A DNA stretch of 39,365 nucleotides, taken from the NCBI GenBank assembly GCA_964388785.1, contig CAYMBX010000005.1, positions 1-39,365 of the forward strand. Direction: 5' to 3'. The notes beneath the pieces are model-generated. The model did not search any database, was not told the DNA's origin, and was given only the letters and a program-made list of their open reading frames with translations. Shown here piece after piece: positions 21,614 through 29,394 of this stretch. This DNA comes from VGKU01 sp964388785. Its GTDB lineage: Bacteria > Patescibacteriota > Patescibacteriia > UBA9934 > GWF2-40-263. How positions within the stretch are numbered: the stretch's first letter is position 1; every line of letters starts with the position of its first letter. Both the position numbers and the translations under genes were made by a program.

Positions 21614-22153
21614 TCATTTAAACGCAAAACCCTCAAGCTCGGTGTAAATGCTCCCTTGCGCTGTCAATTCGCTTTTAAATAACACAACGCGATCCGCCAG
21701 AAATTCCGTCTCAAGCTCGATCAACTCAGGTTTCAGCACTTCCGCGCGCGAACGCACGCGTCCGAGCGTAATGTGCGGACGAAACGGACGTTCGTCGATA
21801 TCGAATCCAAGACTCGCGATCACATCTCCGATCCGTTTGTACACACCAAACAAAGATGGATGAATTTCGACCTGTGCTAAAACTGTTTTCGGATCCTTCT
21901 TGGACGGAAACGCGTCCACTCCGCGCACAACTGTTTTAAAAGATTCGGGAAAATGACACGTTCGCATCTGCAAGAGAAGTTCTGCAATCGTCTCGTTGTC
22001 TCCCTCTCCCAAAAAGTGCATCGTGATATGAAAATTTTCCGGTGCGACCCAGCTCACCTTGCTGTATCGAAACTGCTGTTTGAGATGCTCTTGTACGGAC
22101 GCGAGGACTCTCACCGTCTGCGTATCAACGGGCACGGCGAAAAAGAGGTGCAT
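21614..22153 (-). CDS. thpR: RNA 2',3'-cyclic phosphodiesterase
   Basis: The protein has 179 residues. It belongs to the 2H phosphoesterase (LigT/ThpR) family, which opens 2',3'-cyclic phosphates on RNA. The two HxTx motifs are present: HITMHFLG near 43 and HITLGRV near 128. The start HLFFAVPVD and the central FGVYKRIGDVIASLGFDIDERPFRPH also match. Length is typical. It overlaps the upstream P-loop kinase gene by 29 nt, so the two are cotranscribed. Confidence 0.9.
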   Translation of the reverse strand: MHLFFAVPVDTQTVRVLASVQEHLKQQFRYSKVSWVAPENFHITMHFLGEGDNETIAELLLQMRTCHFPESFKTVVRGVDAFPSKKDPKTVLAQVEIHPSLFGVYKRIGDVIASLGFDIDERPFRPHITLGRVRSRAEVLKPELIELETEFLADRVVLFKSELTAQGSIYTELEGFAFK

Positions 22154-22571
22154 AGGTTAATATTTCTTCGAGCGTTTTTTCAGGATCGTCATCGTTTTGA
22201 ATCACATGATCGAACGTCCGACTCCATTCGACAAATTCATCGTATTTTTTCATGCCTCCTTGACCTTCTTTCTGTTTCTGTTCGCGATCCCTCAACGCTA
22301 ATCGCGTTCGATACACCTCACGACTCGGCAAAAGCATCAACTTGATGCTTTCGTGGGGGAACACATCGGGATCGACATCAGCCATTCCGACCAATACGCA
22401 TTCATCAGGATTTTCTTTTGCGAGCCGCTCGGCAGCACGCAAACGGTGAAATGACCCGTCCGGACCGTGGCCGGCGTCTTCAAGATCGATGGCTCGAAGA
22501 CCTTTCTGCTTGGCCAGCCGAATGAGGGTGGATTTTCCCGCGGCCGGTGGCGCGATCAGAAGAATGAACAT
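22125..22571 (-). CDS. Small P-loop kinase-like protein
   Basis: The protein has 148 residues. The N-terminal Walker A is APPAAGKST (residues 7-15). An aspartate in AIDLEDAG near 34 would follow beta-2, as in shikimate and adenylate kinase-like enzymes, and CVLVGMADVD near 60 is the second hydrophobic strand. SREVYRTRLALRDREQ near 85 looks like a lid with arginines. The substrate cannot be assigned. Its 3' end overlaps thpR, which may hint at RNA-end metabolism, but this is inference. No SD is seen. Confidence 0.65.
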   Translation of the reverse strand: MFILLIAPPAAGKSTLIRLAKQKGLRAIDLEDAGHGPDGSFHRLRAAERLAKENPDECVLVGMADVDPDVFPHESIKLMLLPSREVYRTRLALRDREQKQKEGQGGMKKYDEFVEWSRTFDHVIQNDDDPEKTLEEILTYAPLFRRAR

Positions 22572-22583
22572 AAAAAATATGGA

Positions 22584-23318
22584 CTAGAACTTGTCGAACC
22601 ATTGTTTTGAAGCCTTGAACACACGCTCCTGCATGTTGGGTGTATCATCGAAATAATGTGTGGCACCTTTCATGATCTGCAGTTGTTTCGGTTGATTGGC
22701 CTGTGCAAAATACTGTTTTGCCCCACGCACAAGAACACCCTTTTCTGCGGCAATGATTTTAAGCGGAACATGAAATTGTGACGTGAGCTCATTCCAAGGC
22801 AGTTCATCGATTTCCTGAGCCATGTTCTTTCCAATTACCACGTTTGTCCCCCAATTCATAAAATACCCATCAAGTTCCGTGACGTATTTTCCTCCCGGAT
22901 ATCCGTATTTCTTTTTCGTCACGGAAATATCGTAGGAAGGATCCCAGAGCGCACAGGCATCAAAATCCTGACCCGTCGACAACAAAATACTTGGCCCACC
23001 AAAACTGTGGCCGGCGAGATATACTTTCTTTGCACCTTTGCGACGAAAGTAACGAACGACCGCATCAATGTCATCTGCGTGTGTGCGTAGGGTGCAATCG
23101 ATGAGTTGTCGAGCGTCTTTGTGCCAGTCATACAGGTTGAAACGATAAGAGGCGAACCCCTGACCGGCGAACCATTGTGTCGCACGCTCGTAAAATCCTT
23201 CGTAGATACTACAAGGTAATCCGTGAACGATGATAAAAAGTGGACGCGTCAACGCACCTTGCATTCGGCCGTATACGTAGTGGGATTTATCTACCTCAAT
23301 TTTTAACCATTTTTCCAT
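22584..23318 (-). CDS. Alpha/beta hydrolase
   Basis: The protein has 244 residues. The serine-hydrolase nucleophile elbow is GHSFGG near 105-110. IIVHGLPCSIYEGFYERATQWFAGQGFASYRFNLYDW is the oxyanion-hole strand region, an acidic residue lies in a late strand (IIAAEKG), and the catalytic His is probably in GATHYFDD near 225. The charge at the usual acid position is Glu rather than Asp. The substrate is unknown. It lies 12 nt upstream of the P-loop kinase, in the same orientation. A palindromic repeat separates it from recJ. Confidence 0.8.
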   Translation of the reverse strand: MEKWLKIEVDKSHYVYGRMQGALTRPLFIIVHGLPCSIYEGFYERATQWFAGQGFASYRFNLYDWHKDARQLIDCTLRTHADDIDAVVRYFRRKGAKKVYLAGHSFGGPSILLSTGQDFDACALWDPSYDISVTKKKYGYPGGKYVTELDGYFMNWGTNVVIGKNMAQEIDELPWNELTSQFHVPLKIIAAEKGVLVRGAKQYFAQANQPKQLQIMKGATHYFDDTPNMQERVFKASKQWFDKF

Positions 23319-23333
23319 ATAAGCATTGTGATC

Positions 23334-23392
23334 CTTCGACTAAATGATAAGCGCTCGCTCGGCCAGCTCAGCTGGCCTCAGGATGACAAGGA
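23334..23392 (-). repeat. Palindromic repeat supplying the recJ stop codon
   Basis: It contains GATCCTTCGACT, CGCTCGCTCG, the perfect palindrome GGCCAGCT-C-AGCTGGCC and TCAGGATGACA. The related sequence in recJ (24040-24085) has the same ends (CCCTCGACT...CTCGGGATGACA). The last codons and the TGA of recJ lie inside it. Confidence 0.7.
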
Positions 23393-25117
23393 AATATCCT
23401 CCACATACAGTTGCAATTCGCGGTTGCCGTTCCATTCGTTAACGCGAAGATGAAAGGCGAGATCAAATCGCGAGGCAAGCGTGAGTGTCGATGCGAGTTC
23501 ACCGAACCCGAATGCGATCGCGGGCATGATGCGCCCCTGAGGCGATCGCACGGCGAGCTTCAAATGCTTTCCGTCATTCCCGACCGTATTAAACGAGACA
23601 ACGCTGAGACCTCGCGCACAAAAAAGCGGCTCTTCGTTTCCGCGTCCAAACGGACGCATCCGTTCGATCGCATCGAACAATTCCCAATTCACCTCTTCCA
23701 GGACGATTTCCGTTTCGCACACTAATCTCGGCACCAGATCTTCTTCCTTCACATGCGTTTCCGCAAACGCATGCAAGGCGGCGACTGCGTTTTGCAAATT
23801 GTCCTCACCACGAATGGAGAACCCGCACGCTTGCGGATGGCCGCCGAATTTTTCCAAGTGCGCTGACGCCGCACGCAACGCCGCGGTCACGTCAAAATCG
23901 CCGACCGTGCGGCCGGAACCAACATACACGTCTTCATGTTTCCCGATCGCATACACCGGACGGTGATAATCATTCACCAGTTTGCTTGCGACAAGGCCGA
24001 CTAAACCGGGAGACCAGGAATCGGATCTGACGACGAGGAGGTTTGGGATCCCTCGACTCGCTTCGCTCGCTCGGGATGACACAAGTATTTTTGCCTCCTC
24101 ATACATTTGTTTTGAAATACGCTGACGTTCTGTATTTGTTTCGTGCAGATGCATGGCAAGATCGAGTGCACGAAAATCATCTTCTTCAATAAGCAGATTC
24201 AACGCCTCACTCGCGTGGTTCAATCGCCCGGCGGCATTCAGCCGTGGACCGATCATGAATCCGATCGCGGTCGTATCGATCTTTCCCCACTGTCCGCCCG
24301 CAATCTCGATCAACTTTTTCAACCCGACTCGGCGTGTTTTATTGAGCACCTGCAGTCCGTACAATTCCAGTACACGATTCTCCCCGAGAAGCGGCATGAT
24401 GTCAGTTACGGTTGCAATCGCCACCAAATCAAGCAACCATTTTTCATGCCCCTCCACGATCGCCGCACCGCGCGTGCGTGCCTCTTGGTACAGCGCACAC
24501 GCAAGCTTAAACGCCACACCGGTTCCGCACAACAATTTGTTTGGATACGTTTCTCCCGGGACGAGTGGATGAATGAGGATCGCTTGCTCCGGCAGTTGCT
24601 CGGGCATGGTGTGGTGATCGCACACAATTGTGTCGATTCCAAGCTCTTTCCCGCGATCAACCGCGGGCTTGTTGCTGATCCCACAATCAACGGTGATCAC
24701 CAATTTTGTTTGTTCATGCGCATGCAGATGTTCAATCGTCCCGACCGACATGCCGTATCCTTCTTTTTCGCGATGCGGGATGTACGCGGTGATTTTTTTC
24801 TCGTCATAACCGAACGCACGACAAATTTCTCTCAGCGTCGTGATAAGCACAGCCGATCCGCAAACGCCGTCCGCGTCATAATCGCCATGCACCGTTATCA
24901 TTTCCCCTCGCTCGCATGCCGCGAATACACGATCTACCGCTTCAGACATGCGAGAAAACCGTTCAGGACCAAATGCGTCACGACTCCAATCAGGACCGAG
25001 AAACACGTCCATTTCTTCTTGCGTGCGCAACCCGCGATTGTGAAGCAACTGCAAAAGAACCGGATGCATTTCCGGAAATTGTTCTTTGATTTGTTCGCTG
25101 ATCGGCTCAGCGCACAC
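23378..25117 (-). CDS. recJ: Single-stranded-DNA-specific exonuclease RecJ
   Basis: The protein has 579 residues. RecJ degrades single-stranded DNA 5' to 3' in recombination and mismatch repair. The DHH motifs are complete: HGDYDADGVCG near 78-87 (Asp79, Asp81, Asp83), VDCGIS near 143, and DHH at 167-169. The DHHA1 domain has SGRTVGDFDVTAALRA and FGGHPQACGFSI, and the C-terminal OB domain closes the protein. Residues about 346-358 (SSRASEASRGIP) come from a palindromic repeat inserted in frame, and the last residues SLSS with the stop come from a second copy. The start is doubtful: GTG at 25117 is the best codon, but the in-frame residues before it (SAQWV) look like the conserved family N-terminus. 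Confidence 0.92.
   Translation of the reverse strand: MCAEPISEQIKEQFPEMHPVLLQLLHNRGLRTQEEMDVFLGPDWSRDAFGPERFSRMSEAVDRVFAACERGEMITVHGDYDADGVCGSAVLITTLREICRAFGYDEKKITAYIPHREKEGYGMSVGTIEHLHAHEQTKLVITVDCGISNKPAVDRGKELGIDTIVCDHHTMPEQLPEQAILIHPLVPGETYPNKLLCGTGVAFKLACALYQEARTRGAAIVEGHEKWLLDLVAIATVTDIMPLLGENRVLELYGLQVLNKTRRVGLKKLIEIAGGQWGKIDTTAIGFMIGPRLNAAGRLNHASEALNLLIEEDDFRALDLAMHLHETNTERQRISKQMYEEAKILVSSRASEASRGIPNLLVVRSDSWSPGLVGLVASKLVNDYHRPVYAIGKHEDVYVGSGRTVGDFDVTAALRAASAHLEKFGGHPQACGFSIRGEDNLQNAVAALHAFAETHVKEEDLVPRLVCETEIVLEEVNWELFDAIERMRPFGRGNEEPLFCARGLSVVSFNTVGNDGKHLKLAVRSPQGRIMPAIAFGFGELASTLTLASRFDLAFHLRVNEWNGNRELQLYVEDISLSS
24040..24085 (-). repeat. Palindromic repeat inserted in frame within recJ
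   Basis: GGATCCCTCGACT...CTCGGGATGACA with an internal CGCTTCGCTCGCTCG. In one frame of the minus strand it reads CHPERAKRVEGSQ, the peptide I recognise from dispersed CPR repeats. The recJ frame uses a different reading of it. Confidence 0.75.
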
Positions 25118-25145
25118 CCATTGTGCGGACAGACAACGGAAATTA

Positions 25146-25190
25146 GCGTTTAACCAGCAGCGACTAAACGTGCTACTCGCAACTGGTTAC
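25146..25190 (-). other. Hairpin upstream of recJ
   Basis: On the minus strand AACCAG-TT-GCGA pairs with TCGC-TG-CTGGTT around 13 nt. It lies between the 30-residue peptide gene and the recJ start region. Confidence 0.5.
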
Positions 25191-25203
25191 TCGCTTATTC
25201 ACA

Positions 25204-25296
25204 TCAATACCCAAAACTAAACGACAATATCGTCATCGACAAGATCACCATAATTGACACGACTGCCCAAAAAATTCGAAACGCACGCTTTTTCAT
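25204..25296 (-). CDS. 30-residue single-pass membrane peptide
   Basis: The peptide starts MKKRAFRIFW and continues with a hydrophobic stretch (AVVSIMVILSMTILSFSFGY). An SD (AAAGGG, near 25301-25306) precedes the ATG by a few bases, and a TATACT -10 is about 11 nt upstream of the ATG. Short lysine-led single-helix peptides of this kind are common in CPR genomes, usually unannotated. The function is unknown. It lies upstream of recJ in the same orientation. Confidence 0.6.
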   Translation of the reverse strand: MKKRAFRIFWAVVSIMVILSMTILSFSFGY

Positions 25297-25359
25297 AATC
25301 CCTTTCGAGTATAGCGTAATCAGGACAAACAGGAAGAGATATTTATCAACAGAAAATCA

Positions 25360-25387
25360 TTGACAATTTTCTCAAATTTGCTACCGT
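25360..25387 (+). promoter_or_regulatory. Promoter of the tRNA-like transcript
   Basis: TTGACA (25360-25365), a 16-nt spacer and TACCGT (25382-25387). Confidence 0.6.
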
Positions 25388-25389
25388 GT

Positions 25390-25494
25390 ATTCACGGCTG
25401 AGGGTTATCCTCACATGCTGGTGTTACCAAAATCCTCCCAAATGCATTGATTTGCATTGGGGGGATTTTTGGTTTCATCCCGGGCAGCATGGTT
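25390..25494 (+). ncRNA. Structured 5' leader of the tRNA-like RNA
   Basis: The leader holds a small TGAGG-GTTAT-CCTCA hairpin, then TGCTGGTGTTA (25416-25426), which is perfectly complementary to 25530-25540 in the tRNA-like part. A long imperfect hairpin of about 20 bp follows (25427-25472; CCAAAA...TTTTTGG), ending in GGGGGGATTTTT, which resembles a terminator. Confidence 0.5.
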
Positions 25495-25571
25495 GGGCCC
25501 GTGGGGGTAAGGGTCAACCTCGGCCGGATTAACACCAGCAGATGCGAGTTCGAATCCCGTCGGGTCCACCA
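25495..25571 (+). tRNA. tRNA-like element, unusual class I form with a TAA anticodon
   Basis: The 77 nt include an encoded CCA. The acceptor stem GGGCCCG/CGGGTCC forms with one G-U pair. The D-stem GGGG/CCTC, a T-loop TTCGAAT and a 4-nt variable loop give a class I shape. The anticodon stem (GCCGG/CCAGC) has a C-A mismatch, and so does the T-stem (A-C). The loop ATTAACA would give anticodon TAA, which normally belongs to the class II tRNA-Leu. It may be a degraded tRNA, a divergent tRNA or a regulatory tRNA mimic. Confidence 0.45.
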
Positions 25572-25585
25572 AACCCGGGACCAAA

Positions 25586-25613
25586 ACAACACCGCCTTTC
25601 ATGGGCGGTGTTG
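25586..25613 (-). terminator. Terminator between the tRNA-like RNA and the convergent membrane protein gene
   Basis: AACACCGCC pairs with GGCGGTGTT around 7 nt; on the minus strand it is followed by GTTTTGG. It probably serves the minus gene ending at 25616 and may also stop the plus transcript. Confidence 0.65.
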
Positions 25614-25615
25614 CG

Positions 25616-26164
25616 TTACATCTCCTTCAAAACTTTATACTGCGTTCCTATTCCTTGCACAATGAGAATACACAACAAAACCAACGTGAGAATAGGATAA
25701 CCGGATTCAGACACAGAAAGGTGATATGAGACGGACGCAAGATGCAACAAATTCCCTAAAGGCAGTAACAACAAAAGGGTCAATAAAATTCCAGGACGGC
25801 CAACAAGCCGAAACGCGAGATACATAAATCCTGCCACGGTTGTAATCAGCATGAGCGTATGGCTTACCAAAATTTTTTCTGCTACCGATAAGTCGCCGGG
25901 TGAAAGGAATAGCGCGATATACATTGCGATATTGGACAGACTCACCAACAGGGCTTTTCTTGGAGCATCCGAAATACGAAGACGGATCGTCATGACGACG
26001 AGCGTGACATACAGAATAATCACCGGCCAGGCCGTCCACCGACCGATCTGTTCGAGGAGCGTTCGGGACTCAGGCAGATACACAATATAAATCCAAAATT
26101 CGACAAACACGGGCAGGAGAATGCTCGTCAAGATAAATACAATCAATGCAAAACGACGTGCCAT
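25616..26164 (-). CDS. Multi-pass membrane protein of unknown function
   Basis: The protein has 182 residues with about six membrane helices (RFALIVFILTSILLPVFVEF, WPVIILYVTLVVMTI, KALLVSLSNIAMYIALFLS, ILVSHTLMLITTVAGFMYLAFRLVG, GILLTLLLLLPLGNLLHLA, PILTLVLLCILIVQGI). No catalytic motif or family signature is recognisable. It starts 5 nt after the lepA stop, so it is very likely the second gene of a lepA transcript. A terminator-type hairpin follows it. Confidence 0.65.
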   Translation of the reverse strand: MARRFALIVFILTSILLPVFVEFWIYIVYLPESRTLLEQIGRWTAWPVIILYVTLVVMTIRLRISDAPRKALLVSLSNIAMYIALFLSPGDLSVAEKILVSHTLMLITTVAGFMYLAFRLVGRPGILLTLLLLLPLGNLLHLASVSYHLSVSESGYPILTLVLLCILIVQGIGTQYKVLKEM

Positions 26165-26169
26165 GCGGT

Positions 26170-27963
26170 TTATTCACGCTTCAATACTTTCAAATACGCG
26201 TCCGTTGGGATACTCACTTTCCCTCGTCCGAGTTCGGCCATGCGCGCTTTTCCTTTTTTCTGTTTGTCGAGCAGTTTGCGTTTGCGTGTGACATCACCTC
26301 CATAAAGTTTTGCGGTCACGTCTTTTCTGAGCGCGGAAATCCGCTCGGACGCCACCACTTTGCCACCAACTCCCGCTTGCAATTTGATGACAAAGTTTTC
26401 GCGCGGAATGGACTCTTTGAGTACATGCAAAACACGACGACCCGCACGCTCGGCTTCTTCGCGATACACCAATGTTGCAAACGCATCCACCGGTTCCTCG
26501 GCAACCAAAATATCCATACGAACTACGTCCGCCGGGCGATAATCAAGTAATTCGTAATTCAACGACGCATACCCTGCCGTAATGCCTTTGAGCTTGTCAT
26601 AAAAATCAACAATGATCATCGAAAGCGGAATTTCGTAATGCAAAATGGCACGATCGCCCAAAAGGTATTCCGTATTTTTATAAACACCTCGCCGCTCCTG
26701 CGTGAGCTGCATCACGGCACCGATGTATTCGGACGGACATACCACGTCGATCTTCACCCACGGTTCCTCCACCTGTTCGATATGCGACGGATCCGGAAGT
26801 TCAAGCGGGCTTTTTATCGTCTTCACGTCTCCGTTTCGATAGGTCAAACGATACGCCACCGACGGCACCGTCACGACAAGGTCCAAATCAAACTCGCGCT
26901 CAAGTCGCTCTTTCAATATTTCCAAATGCAACATCCCAAGCAGTCCCACACGGAAACCGTATCCGAGCGCCGGGGAATGTTCGGATTCGTATACGAGAGC
27001 GGAATCGTTTAACTTTAAACGCTCAATCGCATCGCGCAGTCGCTGGAAGGCGTCACCTTCTTCCGGAAAAATTCCGGCATACACCATCGGCCGAACTTCT
27101 TTATAGCCTGGCAACGCCGCAATCTCTTGTTTCTCCATTCCCGCAATCGTATCTCCCACGCGGCATCCGGAAATATCTTTCAGGCCGGTGACCACATAAC
27201 CGATTTGCCCGCACGCCAATTCGGAAGCCGCTTTCAATCCCCCGGGCGCGACCGCTCCCACTTCGAGAATTTCCAATTCTTTTCCCGTGGCGAGCATCCG
27301 TACGCGCTGTCCTTTTTTGACCGATCCGTCGACCACGCGCACATAAGCCATCACTCCGCGGTAGTCGTCATAAAACGAATCGAAAATCAGTGCGCGCGTG
27401 GGCGCTGATGCTTGGCCGGAAGGGGGCGGGATGCGTTCCACAATCGCTTGTAAAAGTGCATGGACTCCTTCACCTGTTTTCCCGCTCACGGACAAAATTT
27501 CTTCCGGTTTGCATCCCAGAAGTTGCATCAGTTCTTCCGTGCGACGCGGAACGTCCGCGGCAGGAAGATCGATTTTGTTAAGTACCGGAATGATCTCCAG
27601 CTCTTCCTCAAGCGCAAGATACAGATTCCCGATCGTCTGTGCTTGAATTCCTTGCGTCGCATCCACAAGAAGCACCGCGCCTTCCACAGCGGCAAGCGAA
27701 CGCGAAACTTCGTAATTAAAATCCACGTGTCCCGGTGTATCAATGAGATTCAACACGTGATCTTTCCAGGTCATTCTTGCCGGTGCGAGCTTAATCGTGA
27801 TGCCTTTTTCCCGCTCCAATTCCATCGAATCCAAAATTTGCGCCTTCATGTGACGCTTATCCACGGTGCCGGTCATCTCAAGCAAACGGTCCGACAGCGT
27901 TGATTTTCCATGGTCAATATGCGCGATAATGCAGAAGTTGCGGATATGCGACTGGTCAAACAT
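26170..27963 (-). CDS. lepA: Elongation factor 4 (LepA)
   Basis: The protein has 597 residues, the normal length. EF4 is a translational GTPase that acts on stalled or mispositioned ribosomes. The G1 motif is AHIDHGKST near 14, with DTPGHVD as G3 and NKIDLPAAD as G4. The unique C-terminal domain is present (VGGKVVASERISALRKDVTAKLYGGDVTRKRKLLDKQKKGKARM). The start at 27963 has no SD; TAAGAT lies exactly 9 nt upstream. Confidence 0.96.
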   Translation of the reverse strand: MFDQSHIRNFCIIAHIDHGKSTLSDRLLEMTGTVDKRHMKAQILDSMELEREKGITIKLAPARMTWKDHVLNLIDTPGHVDFNYEVSRSLAAVEGAVLLVDATQGIQAQTIGNLYLALEEELEIIPVLNKIDLPAADVPRRTEELMQLLGCKPEEILSVSGKTGEGVHALLQAIVERIPPPSGQASAPTRALIFDSFYDDYRGVMAYVRVVDGSVKKGQRVRMLATGKELEILEVGAVAPGGLKAASELACGQIGYVVTGLKDISGCRVGDTIAGMEKQEIAALPGYKEVRPMVYAGIFPEEGDAFQRLRDAIERLKLNDSALVYESEHSPALGYGFRVGLLGMLHLEILKERLEREFDLDLVVTVPSVAYRLTYRNGDVKTIKSPLELPDPSHIEQVEEPWVKIDVVCPSEYIGAVMQLTQERRGVYKNTEYLLGDRAILHYEIPLSMIIVDFYDKLKGITAGYASLNYELLDYRPADVVRMDILVAEEPVDAFATLVYREEAERAGRRVLHVLKESIPRENFVIKLQAGVGGKVVASERISALRKDVTAKLYGGDVTRKRKLLDKQKKGKARMAELGRGKVSIPTDAYLKVLKRE

Positions 27964-27972
27964 AGCGCTCGC

Positions 27973-27978
27973 ATCTTA
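27973..27978 (-). promoter_or_regulatory. -10 hexamer of lepA, 9 nt before the ATG
   Basis: TAAGAT with 9 nt to the ATG. TAGACC, which is part of the GC-rich repeat terminator at 27991, is 17 nt further upstream and could act as a weak -35. Confidence 0.5.
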
Positions 27979-27990
27979 TCCAAAAATAAC

Positions 27991-28012
27991 GGCGGGGTCT
28001 AGGGACCCCGCC
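27991..28012 (-). terminator. GC-rich repeat-type terminator after the beta-CASP nuclease gene
   Basis: GGCGGGGTC-TAGG-GACCCCGCC, 14 nt downstream of the stop at 28027; on the minus strand GTTATTTTTGG follows. Confidence 0.75.
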
Positions 28013-28026
28013 GATTTTTCTGCCCA

Positions 28027-29394
28027 TCAAATCTCGTATTCCCCTCGAAACTCCGGAATGACAACTTCGGTTCGTAATTCATGTCGCAGATGCGTGGCAA
28101 ATACTTCTTTGGCCTCCACATCGCCGTGCGTCAGAAAAATTTTCTGCGGCATCGTTCCATCTTCCGGCTTAAGCCAACGCGTCAGTTTGTGCATATCCCC
28201 GTGGGCGGAAAACGCGCCGATCGCCATCGTACGCGCCTTCACCTCGACCTCCTCACCGTAAATGCGTACTCGCTTCTCTCCTTCATAAATGCGCCGTCCA
28301 AGCGTTCCGTGTGCTTGATATCCGATAATGAGAACAATGGTGTCCGGACTGGAGAGGTACCGCAACAAATGGTGCATAATACGTCCTCCACTCATCATGC
28401 CCGAACCCGCGATAATGACTTTTGGAAGCGGAGCATTGTTGATGGATTTTGATTCCTCGACCGTGAGTGTCTCGCGTAAATTTTTGAAACTGAAAAAATC
28501 CTTATCGGCTGATTGCGCAATGGGCGTATCGAACCGCAAATAATTTTTAAAATCCCGATACAGTTGCGTCGCCTTGATCGCCATGGGACTATCAAGATAA
28601 ATCGGAATGTTCGTGTGTAAATCTTCCTCCAAGATACGATCCAGTGCGTACAAAAGTTCTTGCGTTCGCTCGATCGAAAAGGCGGGAATCAGAAGCACGG
28701 ATTTGGTACTGATCGTGTGCTCGAGCGCCTCTTTTAATTTCGTTTCGCGTTCGCTGGTGGGTTCGTGAACACGGTGTCCGTACGTCGATTCGCAAATCAC
28801 GGCCGTGGCGCGAGAGATCGGCTCGGTTGCTGGAAGGATCGGGACGTCGTCATTACCGATATCACCCGAAAAAATCACCCGCTTCCCTTCCGCTTCGATC
28901 GAAATGTACGCACTGCCAAGTACATGTCCGGCATCGTGAAAATACACGCGTATTCCCGGTGCGGGATTGATTTCTTCATGATACGTCACTCCTTTGACCA
29001 AGCTGAATGTTTTGAGAAGATCATCCAGTCCGTACAGAACAGAACTTCCGCACCGCTCGGATTCTTCCGTCATAATGTGATGTGCATCCTCCATGACGAG
29101 CTTAGCGAGACCGGCGCACGGATGTGTCATGTAAATCGGCCCGTTGAATCCGGCGTCGACAAGCTTCGGTAGGCGCGCCGTGTGATCCGCATGCGGATGG
29201 GTGATAAAAACGGCTTCCACCTGTTTGGGGTCAAACCCAAACGGCTGCAAATTTTTATCGCCGCACATGTGCTCGCCCTGGAACATCCCGCAATCAAACA
29301 AATATTGATGTTCGATCCCTTGGTCGTCTTTGACCTTCATTAAATGACAAGAACCGGTGACCTCTCGGACCGCACCGTGAAATGATATCTTCAT
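28027..29394 (-). CDS. Beta-CASP metallo-beta-lactamase-fold ribonuclease
   Basis: The protein has 455 residues. The zinc-binding motif HPHADH is near 65, with further ligands in DAGHVLGSA near 140 and a FSGDIGNDD aspartate near 165. The beta-CASP motifs follow: PAFSIERTQELLY near 240, SGMMSGGRIMHHL near 330 and the final THGDVEAKEVFA histidine near 425. These identify the CPSF73/YSH1-like group of RNA-processing nucleases. ATG at 29394 is used because it overlaps the VKOR stop (ATGA) and begins with the conserved MKISFHGAVREVTGSCHL. The longer frame running into the VKOR gene is an artefact. Confidence 0.92.
   Translation of the reverse strand: MKISFHGAVREVTGSCHLMKVKDDQGIEHQYLFDCGMFQGEHMCGDKNLQPFGFDPKQVEAVFITHPHADHTARLPKLVDAGFNGPIYMTHPCAGLAKLVMEDAHHIMTEESERCGSSVLYGLDDLLKTFSLVKGVTYHEEINPAPGIRVYFHDAGHVLGSAYISIEAEGKRVIFSGDIGNDDVPILPATEPISRATAVICESTYGHRVHEPTSERETKLKEALEHTISTKSVLLIPAFSIERTQELLYALDRILEEDLHTNIPIYLDSPMAIKATQLYRDFKNYLRFDTPIAQSADKDFFSFKNLRETLTVEESKSINNAPLPKVIIAGSGMMSGGRIMHHLLRYLSSPDTIVLIIGYQAHGTLGRRIYEGEKRVRIYGEEVEVKARTMAIGAFSAHGDMHKLTRWLKPEDGTMPQKIFLTHGDVEAKEVFATHLRHELRTEVVIPEFRGEYEI

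Noticed and set aside
23334..24085. CRISPR array from the palindromic repeats in and after recJ
   Set aside because: Only two diverged copies about 700 bp apart, with no spacers and no cas genes in the window.
24001..24189. Short minus-strand frame containing CHPERAKRVEGSQ as a gene
   Set aside because: It is a shadow frame of recJ created by the inserted repeat; this peptide is a known annotation artefact of such repeats.
24143..25153. 336-codon frame antisense to recJ
   Set aside because: RecJ is unambiguous on the other strand; the antisense translation shows no domain.
25390..25571. tmRNA, SRP RNA or T-box interpretation of the tRNA-like transcript
   Set aside because: It is too short for tmRNA and has no tag frame, lacks the SRP RNA apical loop, and lacks the T-box GGTGG antiterminator motif.
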